NCBI GenBank assembly: GCA_036555325.1
Contig: DATBLQ010000086.1
Coordinates: 1-43,330, forward strand
Length of the DNA: 43,330 bases
Origin: DATBLQ01 sp036555325
GTDB taxonomy: Bacteria; Pseudomonadota; Alphaproteobacteria; Rhizobiales; Aestuariivirgaceae
Direction: 5' to 3'
In this document: positions 7,762 through 14,747 of the stretch, piece after piece
Layout: every line of letters begins with the position of its first letter
Position numbering within the stretch: position 1 is the first letter of the stretch
The notes under the pieces: generated by a model
Told to the model about the DNA's origin: nothing
Databases searched by the model: none
What the model saw: only the letters and a program-made list of their open reading frames with translations
Position numbers and translations under genes: made by a program

Positions 7762-8645
7762 CGTTTCAGATCAGCGGTCCTGATAAATCGCGTGAGATTA
7801 TCGTAACCGAGCTTGACATAATCGGCCGGCGGCGCCTTCACGGGATCCTGCTCCGCTTCCACCACGATCCATCCGGTGTAGCCTTTGAGCTCCTTGAGAA
7901 CTCCGGTGAAATCCACCATGCCGTCTCCCGGCACCGTATAGACACCGGCGACCACGCTGTCGAGAAACGACAGGTCGTTATCATTTGCCCGCTGCATGAC
8001 CGGTTTGCGCACGTCCTTGGTGTGCACATGGCCGATCCTGCGCCGATATCGGTGCGCCAGCTGTTTCGGATTGGCGCCCGCCCAGGTCGCATGACCGGTG
8101 TCGAGCAGCAATCGCACGGCCGGCCCCGTCTTCTTCATGAGTTGGTCTATTTCCGGTTCGGTCTGCACCACCGTTCCCATGTGGTGATGATAGGTAAGCG
8201 GCAATCCTTCCCCCGCCACCATTTCCGCAAACCGCGTCAGCTCGGTGGAAAACCGCGACCAGTCTCCGTTGTTCATCTTTGGCCGCGTCGAAAGCCGTTT
8301 GCTGCGATTGCCGTGAACGCTGTTGCTGCACTCCGCCGCAATGAAAACCTCCGATCCCATGGCCTTCAGCAGCCGGATGTGATCCTGTGCCTCCTGAAAT
8401 TCCTTTTCTGCATCCCTCTCTAAAAGGAATGTGGAATACCAACCCCCGACCAGCGCCAGATCGTGAGGCGTGAGGACGCTCTTCAGCGTAACGGGCGTCC
8501 GTGGGAATTTGTGTCCTAGCTCCATCCCCTCGTAGCCTGCTGCCTTTGCTTCGGTGAGGCACTGCTCGAGCGTGATATGTCCGCCGAGCTCCGGCATGTC
8601 GTCGTTTGACCAACAGATCGGATTGGCCCCGATGCGCACTAACAT
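7758..8645 (-). CDS. iolE: Myo-inosose-2 dehydratase
   Basis: TIM-barrel (xylose-isomerase-like, AP endonuclease 2 family) lyase that dehydrates scyllo-inosose to a 3,5/4-trihydroxycyclohexane-1,2-dione in myo-inositol catabolism. The 295-residue product begins MLVRIGANPICWSNDD, the standard IolE N-terminus. It shows family motifs EGMELGHKFPR near residue 40, LTYHHHMGTVVQ near 160 and LLLDTGHATWAG near 181, which supply metal ligands. A GGGGA ribosome-binding site precedes the start. It sits only 12 bases after iolC and overlaps iolB. In many rhizobia iolD, which hydrolyses this enzyme's product, lies between iolC and iolE; here it does not. Confidence 0.95.
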   Translation of the reverse strand: MLVRIGANPICWSNDDMPELGGHITLEQCLTEAKAAGYEGMELGHKFPRTPVTLKSVLTPHDLALVGGWYSTFLLERDAEKEFQEAQDHIRLLKAMGSEVFIAAECSNSVHGNRSKRLSTRPKMNNGDWSRFSTELTRFAEMVAGEGLPLTYHHHMGTVVQTEPEIDQLMKKTGPAVRLLLDTGHATWAGANPKQLAHRYRRRIGHVHTKDVRKPVMQRANDNDLSFLDSVVAGVYTVPGDGMVDFTGVLKELKGYTGWIVVEAEQDPVKAPPADYVKLGYDNLTRFIRTADLKR

Positions 8646-8657
8646 TGTCGTTCCCCG

Positions 8658-10592
8658 CTATGCCGCCTGTGCTCCGTGCACCCGCTGCCACATGGCGACA
8701 AGCTGCCCGAATCTCTGTGCCATTTCCGCAACCGCATCCTCATCGCTCATCTTCCCCTCAAGCCAGCCGGCCGCCGCATGATTGAAGATCGTGCGCCCGA
8801 TGGCAAAACCTTTCACCGTCGGCACACTCTCCGTCAGGCCGATGGCTTCTTCAAGCTCTTTGAGCGGGGCTCCAAGCCCCAGGATAACGATTCCGCGACA
8901 CCATGAATCGTGCTGGCGCACCACCCGGTCGATGGTGCGCCATGCGGCGAGCGAGGTCTGCGGTTCGAGCTTCCACCAATCCGGTTTGATCCCCGCCTCG
9001 TACAGGTCTTCAAGCGCGCGCGCGACCGTATCGTCCTTAACTGCTCCATGCTTTGCGGCGACGATCTCGATCAAAAGTTCGCGCCCCAGTTTCCGTGCCG
9101 CATCGTAGAGTCCGCGGAGTGTTTGCTTTTGCAGGGTTTTGAGTTCGCTCTGATCGTCAGGGTGGTAGAAAGCCAGGCATTTGACCGTATGGGTTATAGG
9201 CCATTCGATCAGCCTCGAACCCACGTCCTGGCTGAATTCGAACCGCAGCGGTCGCGATCCAGGCTCCTCGACCGGACGGCCCAACCAGAAGTTTTCTTCT
9301 GCCGCGGCATACATCGCCTCCCGCCCGTAGGTTTCGTCGAGCAGCATGCCGAAACCCGGCCGGCGGCGTGCCACCTGGGCGGCTGCTTTGACCGCCAGCA
9401 CCTTGAACTGTGAAATTCTATGGCGCGGCGTTTGCGTCTGATCGGCGAGAAGCTCGAACTGCGAGCGCTGGTCGATGGCGAGCGCCATCAGCAGTTCAGG
9501 TTGAGCTCGGCGCGTGCCTGCCCAATGAATATGGTTGAGGGTTTCGTCTTTTCTGAGCGCTCGCTCGCTGCTGCCATGCTTCAGGAACTGCTGAAGCTCG
9601 ACGAAGGTTGGATATTCGGGCGAACACAAGAGCCGCGACACCGCAATCGCACCGCAAGCGTTGGCCCAAGTGGCGCAGGTTTCCAGCGCTTCGCCCTTGA
9701 GCCATCCCCGCAGGAACCCGGACAGGAATGCATCCCCCGCACCCAGCACGTTGTAGACCTCGATCGGAAATCCCCTGCCGACGATGCCCCCTTCGAGAGT
9801 TTCAGGAATGGCCCCGTCAAATACCACACATCCCATGGGGCCTCTTTTGACCACGATCGTTGCCCCCGACAGCGAGCGGATTTTTTTGAGCGCCTGAAGC
9901 GTGTTCTCTTCTCCCGCCGCGATATGGACTTCCTCTTCTGTCCCCACGATGAGATCGCATTTGCTCAGGACGCTTTGCAGCTTGACCGAGACCTGCTCTG
10001 ATCTGATGTAGCGTTCCTCCCCGCTCGCATGTCCCGCAAGCCCCCAAAGATTGGGTCTGTAATCGATGTCGAAGATCACTTTGCCGCCGCTTTGCGCGGT
10101 GATTTCCATAGCCTTGTTCTGTGCCGCTGCCGTGTGAGCCTGGGAAAAATGCGTCCCCGTTACCAAGACGGCGTCTGCTGAAGCGATGAACTTCGCATCG
10201 ATTTCTTCTTCTCTCAGGGCCATATCGGCGCAATTCTCCCGGTAGAATATCAACGGGAAGGTCTTCTCGTTCTCCACTGCCAAGAGTACGAGCGCCGTAA
10301 GTCGATGAGGATCGGTGATGATCCCGTCGAGCGCCACGCCCTCCCGCTGCATCTGCTCGCGAACAAAGCGCCCCATCTGTTCATCGCCCACTCGGGTCAC
10401 GATTCCTGCCTTTAGCCCGAGCCTCGAACAGCCGATCGCGATGTTCGACGGACAACCGCCCACGGATTTCGCCATGGATTGAATATCTTCCAGTCGCGAC
10501 CCGATTTGCTGCCCGTAAAGATCAACAGATGCCCGCCCGATCGTGATGACATCAAGCCTCCGCTGGGCTGATCGGCTTGCTTCAGGACTCAT
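8658..10592 (-). CDS. iolC: Bifunctional 5-dehydro-2-deoxygluconokinase / DUF2090 (aldolase-like) protein
   Basis: First gene of the iol operon. Residues about 12–325 form a PfkB-family sugar kinase that phosphorylates DKG: sugar-binding motif GGCPSNIAIGCSRLG near residue 45, and the ATP/catalytic motif NVLGAGDAFLSGFLRG near 283 with the catalytic Asp in GAGD. Residues about 345–640 form a DUF2090 domain, a TIM-barrel unit related to class I aldolases and often proposed to cleave 5-dehydro-2-deoxyphosphogluconate (the IolJ step). The total of 644 residues is usual for the alphaproteobacterial fusion. It is read divergently from the presumed inositol importer across a dyad-rich gap. The kinase role is confident; aldolase activity of DUF2090 is known only by association. 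Confidence 0.92.
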   Translation of the reverse strand: MSPEASRSAQRRLDVITIGRASVDLYGQQIGSRLEDIQSMAKSVGGCPSNIAIGCSRLGLKAGIVTRVGDEQMGRFVREQMQREGVALDGIITDPHRLTALVLLAVENEKTFPLIFYRENCADMALREEEIDAKFIASADAVLVTGTHFSQAHTAAAQNKAMEITAQSGGKVIFDIDYRPNLWGLAGHASGEERYIRSEQVSVKLQSVLSKCDLIVGTEEEVHIAAGEENTLQALKKIRSLSGATIVVKRGPMGCVVFDGAIPETLEGGIVGRGFPIEVYNVLGAGDAFLSGFLRGWLKGEALETCATWANACGAIAVSRLLCSPEYPTFVELQQFLKHGSSERALRKDETLNHIHWAGTRRAQPELLMALAIDQRSQFELLADQTQTPRHRISQFKVLAVKAAAQVARRRPGFGMLLDETYGREAMYAAAEENFWLGRPVEEPGSRPLRFEFSQDVGSRLIEWPITHTVKCLAFYHPDDQSELKTLQKQTLRGLYDAARKLGRELLIEIVAAKHGAVKDDTVARALEDLYEAGIKPDWWKLEPQTSLAAWRTIDRVVRQHDSWCRGIVILGLGAPLKELEEAIGLTESVPTVKGFAIGRTIFNHAAAGWLEGKMSDEDAVAEMAQRFGQLVAMWQRVHGAQAA

Positions 10593-10646
10593 GCAAGAGC
10601 TCTCTTCTATCGATCATTCGATTTGTTGGAATGAAGCTATAGTTCT

Positions 10647-10669
10647 GCAATTGCGTCAATTCGGAATTG
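10647..10669. promoter_or_regulatory. Two adjacent palindromes in the iolC/importer gap
   Basis: GCAATTGC (10647–10654) is a perfect palindrome, and CAATTCGGAATTG (10657–10669) is a perfect 6+6 inverted repeat around one base. Their centres are about 12 bases apart and lie about 55–75 bases upstream of iolC. They are good candidates for a regulator site for the iol genes; the regulator gene is not in the window. Confidence 0.4.
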
Positions 10670-10751
10670 GGCAACGCGGTTGAAGAAGCGGGCCCCGGTC
10701 GCCTCTTGACCCTTGGTCCGATAAATGGAATGAACATTGCAGACCACAATC

Positions 10752-10772
10752 GTTCTTCCGCATTGGAAGAAC
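10752..10772. promoter_or_regulatory. Perfect inverted repeat upstream of the presumed inositol importer
   Basis: GTTCTTCC (10752–10759) and GGAAGAAC (10765–10772) form a perfect 8-base inverted repeat with a 5-base spacer, 38 bases before the importer ATPase start. Rhizobial IolR sites are described with GGAA/TTCC half-sites, but there the order is GGAA-N6-TTCC, the reverse of this one. An operator or a leader hairpin is possible. Confidence 0.45.
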
Positions 10773-10809
10773 CGGGGCAGGCAACGTTCGGATAGGATTT
10801 CTCAACCGC

Positions 10810-11637
10810 ATGGTGCGAAAGCCCCCGAAAAAGCAGCCGGCGCAAGCGCCGGGAGAAGAATCGCAACGCCCTCTGCTCGAGGCAAGGGGCATCGTCAAAT
10901 ATTTCGGCGCCATTACCGCATTGCGTGATGTGAACTTTCACCTCAATCGCGCCGAAGTGTTGGGCGTGGTGGGCGACAACGGCGCCGGCAAATCCACTCT
11001 CATGAAGATTCTTTCCGGTCTCTACGCTCCCAGCGCCGGAGAGATCGTTTTCGACGGCAGTCCGGTTCACTTCGCTAGTCCGAGAGACGCGCGCAACATC
11101 GGCATAGAGATGGTTTATCAGGATTTTGCCCTCGCCGGAAACTTGCCCATCTTCGAAAACATCTATTTGGGCCGCGAACCCGGTCGCAAGATTCTTGGAC
11201 TCAACATCATCGACCACGCCAAGTCGCGCGCGCTGGCAAAGGCGCATCTCGATCGTTTGAAGATTCACGTCAAGAGTGTCGAACAGCCGGTCGAGGAGTT
11301 GTCTGGCGGCCAGCGGCAGGCCGTGGCCATCGCGCGGTCCACGGCTTTCGATGCCCGCGTTGTCATCATGGATGAGCCGACGGCGGCGCTTGCGGTGAAG
11401 GAGGTCGGCAAGGTTCTCGATCTCATCCGTAGCCTCAAGGATCACGGTGTTGGAGTGATTCTGATCAGCCACCGCATGGACGATATCTTCTACGTCTGCG
11501 ATCGCGTCATGGCGCTGTATCATGGTGCCAATTTCGCCGATGCGCCGCTCTCCAAGACCAGCCGCAACGAGGTTATCGGCTGGATCATGGGAACCAAGGA
11601 TCACAAGGCAAGCCTCGCTCACGACCGGGTCCATTGA
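10810..11637 (+). CDS. Sugar (probably inositol) ABC transporter ATPase
   Basis: Cytoplasmic ATPase of a CUT2-type importer. The 275-residue product has a basic, proline-rich N-terminal tail of about 22 residues, then a single ABC domain: Walker A GDNGAGKS near residue 56, Q-loop MVYQDFALAGNLPIFENIYLG, signature LSGGQRQAVAIARS, Walker B VVIMDEPTAALAV and switch histidine ISHRMDDI. It heads an ATPase–permease–binding protein operon divergent from iolCEB, so myo-inositol is the likeliest cargo (IatA-like); ribose or another sugar cannot be excluded. The start is not firmly set because no strong ribosome-binding site stands near 10810. The stop overlaps the permease start as TGATG. Confidence 0.85.
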   Translation: MVRKPPKKQPAQAPGEESQRPLLEARGIVKYFGAITALRDVNFHLNRAEVLGVVGDNGAGKSTLMKILSGLYAPSAGEIVFDGSPVHFASPRDARNIGIEMVYQDFALAGNLPIFENIYLGREPGRKILGLNIIDHAKSRALAKAHLDRLKIHVKSVEQPVEELSGGQRQAVAIARSTAFDARVVIMDEPTAALAVKEVGKVLDLIRSLKDHGVGVILISHRMDDIFYVCDRVMALYHGANFADAPLSKTSRNEVIGWIMGTKDHKASLAHDRVH

Positions 11638-12620
11638 TGGTGTCCAACCCCGAGGTGGCGAGGATTCTCGAGCGTTACGGCATTGTTGTCGTCGTGCTGG
11701 TCATGATGATCGGCCTCACTCTTCTTAAGCCCGGCGTGTTTCTCACCGTGACCAATCTCACCAACATCGTGAAGCAGAATGCATCCGCAGCCCTCTTGGC
11801 TCTTGGCATGTTCGTGGTGATCCTGACGGCCGGCATCGATCTTTCCGTCGGGTCGGTCATGGCGCTGGCCATGGTGTCTTTGGCGGTCGCCAATCGCGCC
11901 GGCTACCCCTGGGAAGTCATAATATTGATGGGCCCTCTCGTTGGCATCGCCGCCGGCCTCGTGAACGGTATCGGTCTGACCTGGCTCAAGCTCCCTCATC
12001 CGTTCATCATGACCCTCGGGACCCTCAACGTTGCCCGCGGACTGACGAATCTTGTCTCAGGCGGCGCGCCCATTAGCGGCCTTAAACCCGAGGTGCGCTA
12101 CCTCGGGCAGAAAAACTACGATTTCGGCATCTTTCAGCCGCCGGCAGGGATTCCTGCGAGTTTCTTCATCGTCGCTCTGTGCGGTCTGGCGCTGTGGTTT
12201 TTCTTGAACCGCACCTCTACCGGCCGCCACATCTATGCGATTGGCGGCAACCCGCAGGCCGCCCGGGTGAGCGGCATCAGCGTCGACCGTGTTCTCGTTC
12301 TGGTCTATGTGATTTGCGGTTTTTTCGCCGGCCTCGCCGGATTGTTGCTGGCGGGCCGCACCGATTCCGGTTTCCCCAACGCCGGCATCGGTGCCGAGCT
12401 TGATGCGATTGCCGCAGTGATTATCGGGGGTGCCAGTTTCTTTGGTGGACGCGGCACGGTGCTTGGCGTTCTGGCCGGCGTATTGATCATTGGGCTGCTT
12501 CGTAACGGTCTCAATCTTCTCAATGTCAGTGTATTCTGGCAGCAGATCCTGATCGGCGTCGTCATCATTCTGGCCGTGTTTATTGACGTTCTGCGCCGGC
12601 GGGCGGCGGTTAGGACTTAG
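11637..12620 (+). CDS. Sugar (probably inositol) ABC transporter permease
   Basis: Inner-membrane permease of the RbsC/BPD_transp_2 family, 327 residues. Family motifs are seen in LALGMFVVILTAGIDLSVGSVMAL near residue 55, HPFIMTLGTLNVARGL near 120, and the cytoplasmic coupling loop YAIGGNPQAARVSGISVDRV near 200. Eight to ten hydrophobic segments are predicted. I take ATG 11637, which overlaps the ATPase stop by one base (TGATG); a TTG one codon earlier is the alternative. By position beside the iol operon it is likely the inositol channel (IatP-like), but sequence alone assigns only the sugar-permease family. Confidence 0.87.
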   Translation: MVSNPEVARILERYGIVVVVLVMMIGLTLLKPGVFLTVTNLTNIVKQNASAALLALGMFVVILTAGIDLSVGSVMALAMVSLAVANRAGYPWEVIILMGPLVGIAAGLVNGIGLTWLKLPHPFIMTLGTLNVARGLTNLVSGGAPISGLKPEVRYLGQKNYDFGIFQPPAGIPASFFIVALCGLALWFFLNRTSTGRHIYAIGGNPQAARVSGISVDRVLVLVYVICGFFAGLAGLLLAGRTDSGFPNAGIGAELDAIAAVIIGGASFFGGRGTVLGVLAGVLIIGLLRNGLNLLNVSVFWQQILIGVVIILAVFIDVLRRRAAVRT

Positions 12621-12703
12621 CTTGTCGCCGAAAGGTGCTGTCTCCGGCGTCGTTCGGCGAGTAGAATTGGCGGAGACTTTGTTGCTTGAATGGGAGGATA
12701 TCT

Positions 12704-13615
12704 ATGAAGAAATTCTTGGCTGTCGGTGCCGCGATCGGCGCCGTGGCGTTTTTCACCGCAGCGGCGAATGCCGAAACGGTGCTTGTGGATATGAAGGGAC
12801 CAGGCGCCGGCAACCCCTTCTGGGCCGCTGTCGAACAGGGCGCCATGGAAAAGGGCAAGGAGCTCGGCGTCGAGGTCCGTGTCATGTCGCCTCCACAGGA
12901 GTCCGACGTTGCAGCCCAGATTGCTCAGATCGAGGACCAGATCGCGCAAGGGGTTGATGGCATAGCCTTGGCTCCGACTGATCCCAACGCCTTGGCACCG
13001 GTGGTCGATGCCGCCAAGGCCAAGGGTATCCCGGTTGTCTTTATCGATACCAAGGGGTCGAATCCTGGTGTGACCTTCATCGGAACCAACAACGAAGCAG
13101 GCGCTGCATTGGCTGCCGAGTACATTTGCAAGAATATTCCCGCCGGCAGCGAAGTGGCGGTCCTCCAGGGCATCATCACCCAGTCGACCGGCCAGGCGCG
13201 TGCCACCGGCTCGAAGTCGGGCCTTGAGGCCTGTGGGCTGAAGGTCGTTGCCGAGCAGCCGGCAGACTGGGATCGTGCCAAGGGCCAGACGGTCATGGAG
13301 AACATCTTGACCGGCAATCCAAACATCAAGGCCGTGTTCGCCTCGAACGACAATATGGCCTTGGGCGCCGTTGAAGCTCTCAAGGCTGCCGACAAGCTCA
13401 AGGACATTATCGTGGTGGGCTTCGATGCCAATCCCGATGCCGCGGCGTCGATTATTGCCGGTGAAATGTCGGCAACCGTCGCTCAAGCACCGAAGAACAT
13501 GGGAGCGTTTGGCGTCGAGAACGTGCTGAAACTGAAGAAGGGCGAAACCATCCCGGAAAACATCGATACCGGCACGGTTCTTGTCACCAAGGAGAACGCC
13601 GAGCAGTTCAAGTAA
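12704..13615 (+). CDS. Sugar (probably inositol) ABC transporter substrate-binding protein
   Basis: Periplasmic binding protein of the RbsB-like type I fold, 303 residues with a signal peptide of about 23 residues (MKKFLAVGAAIGAVAFF… ANA). Two-lobe landmarks are visible: GAGNPFWAAVEQGAMEKGKELG at the N-lobe, GVDGIALAPTDPNALAPVVDAA, IPVVFIDTKG, and the C-lobe VFASNDNMALGAVEALK and VVGFDANPDAAASI. The start is 12704 rather than 12686: GGGAGG at 12690–12695 lies eight bases before the later ATG and covers the earlier one. It is the last gene of the importer operon, 83 bases after the permease. Inositol (IbpA-like role) is inferred from the neighbouring iolCEB. Confidence 0.87.
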   Translation: MKKFLAVGAAIGAVAFFTAAANAETVLVDMKGPGAGNPFWAAVEQGAMEKGKELGVEVRVMSPPQESDVAAQIAQIEDQIAQGVDGIALAPTDPNALAPVVDAAKAKGIPVVFIDTKGSNPGVTFIGTNNEAGAALAAEYICKNIPAGSEVAVLQGIITQSTGQARATGSKSGLEACGLKVVAEQPADWDRAKGQTVMENILTGNPNIKAVFASNDNMALGAVEALKAADKLKDIIVVGFDANPDAAASIIAGEMSATVAQAPKNMGAFGVENVLKLKKGETIPENIDTGTVLVTKENAEQFK

Positions 13616-13655
13616 CCGAGTGAGATGCCCGGATCTCGTTGCGCATCATGCCTAT

Positions 13656-13728
13656 CGTCATCACCGGGCTTGACCCGGTGATCTAGATGCCCGGATCGCG
13701 CCGCTACCGCGGCGGTCCGGGCATGACG
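13656..13728. repeat. Palindromic intergenic element A (CGTCAT…ATGACG, CTTGA-loop hairpin)
   Basis: The outer ends CGTCAT (13656–13661) and ATGACG (13723–13728) are inverted. Inside, hairpin 1 has a perfect 9-base stem, ATCACCGGG (13660–13668) with CCCGGTGAT (13674–13682), and loop CTTGA. Hairpin 2 pairs ATGCCCGGA (13687–13695) with TCCGGGCAT (13716–13724), and its interior forms a further stem CGCCGC/GCGGCG. The architecture recurs at 28332–28451 with different stem bases. It fills the gap before prmB and resembles dispersed palindromic units common in Hyphomicrobiales. Confidence 0.8.
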
Positions 13729-13739
13729 ACGAACGTTTC

Positions 13740-14747
13740 ATGCGCGTCCTTGAACTCGATCCGGGGATCAACCCGCGCATATCGTCACCACCGAACCAAG
13801 CTATTGCTCGAGTGACCGAGAAGACCCTGGACAAGTTGGCACGCGATCTCATCACCGTGCGCGATGTCTTTCGCTATGCCGTGAGCCACTTCCGCTCAGC
13901 AGATCTCTCCTATGGCCACGGTACGGGCAATGCGGTTGATGAGGCGGCCTTTCTCATTCTCGAATCGCTCCATCTGCCTATCGACGATTTGAATCCATTC
14001 GCCGACGCGAGACTGACCCTCGACGAGCGTCGGTTGCTCCTGACGCGCATTCATGACCGGGTTCGAACCCGCAAGCCCGCGTCCTACATTGTCAATCGCG
14101 CTTATGTGCACGGCATGTCCTTCTACATCGATGAACGCGCCATCGTCCCGCGATCCTTTATCGCCGAATTGCTCCTGTCCGGGCGTCTCGGCCGCCAAGG
14201 CTGGGGACTTCTCTCCGAACCGGAAAAAATTACGAGCGTTCTCGATCTCTGCACCGGTTCGGGCTGTTTGGCCGTCATTGCAGCACTCCTTTGTCCCCGC
14301 GCCAAGATCCATGCCACCGACCTATCCGCCGGCGCCCTCGCCGTGGCACGCATAAACGTCGAACAGAGCCCCCATCAAGATCGCATTACTCTGTTTGAGG
14401 GCGACCTTTTTCAGCCCGTCGGGCATAACCGCTATGATTTGATTGTTGCCAATCCGCCTTACGTTGCCGCAGCCGCCATGGCAGCACTTCCGGCGGAGTA
14501 TCGACACGAACCGGAACTGTCCCTCGCCGGCGGCAGCGATGGCCTCGATGTGGTGAGGAAAATTCTAGCTGAGGCGAAGCGCCATCTGAATCCATCCGGT
14601 CTGTTGATCTGCGAAATCGGGCAGGGGAGGGAGGCACTGGAGAGTCACTATCCCGATACGGAGTTCCTTTGGCTCGATACCGAAGAGAGCTCGGGCGAAG
14701 TCTTCTGCCTTACCTGCGCGTCCGCCCCCGCGATGGCGAAGCGGTGA
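13740..14747 (+). CDS. prmB: Ribosomal protein L3 N5-glutamine methyltransferase
   Basis: SAM-dependent class I methyltransferase of the HemK/PrmA-C family, PrmB branch, which methylates a glutamine of ribosomal protein L3. In the 335-residue product the N-terminal helical region (about residues 28–110) shows the PrmB pattern, including HGTGNAVDEAAFLI. The Rossmann domain follows with LDLCTGSGCLAVIAA near residue 181 (SAM-binding) and the catalytic NPPY near 241 (IVANPPYVAA). No ribosome-binding site precedes ATG 13740, which lies just after element A; an in-frame GTG at 13812 is an alternative nearer the usual N-terminus. It overlaps the convergent hrpB by 38 bases. PrmC is the main alternative, but the N-terminal region favours PrmB. 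Confidence 0.87.
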   Translation: MRVLELDPGINPRISSPPNQAIARVTEKTLDKLARDLITVRDVFRYAVSHFRSADLSYGHGTGNAVDEAAFLILESLHLPIDDLNPFADARLTLDERRLLLTRIHDRVRTRKPASYIVNRAYVHGMSFYIDERAIVPRSFIAELLLSGRLGRQGWGLLSEPEKITSVLDLCTGSGCLAVIAALLCPRAKIHATDLSAGALAVARINVEQSPHQDRITLFEGDLFQPVGHNRYDLIVANPPYVAAAAMAALPAEYRHEPELSLAGGSDGLDVVRKILAEAKRHLNPSGLLICEIGQGREALESHYPDTEFLWLDTEESSGEVFCLTCASAPAMAKR

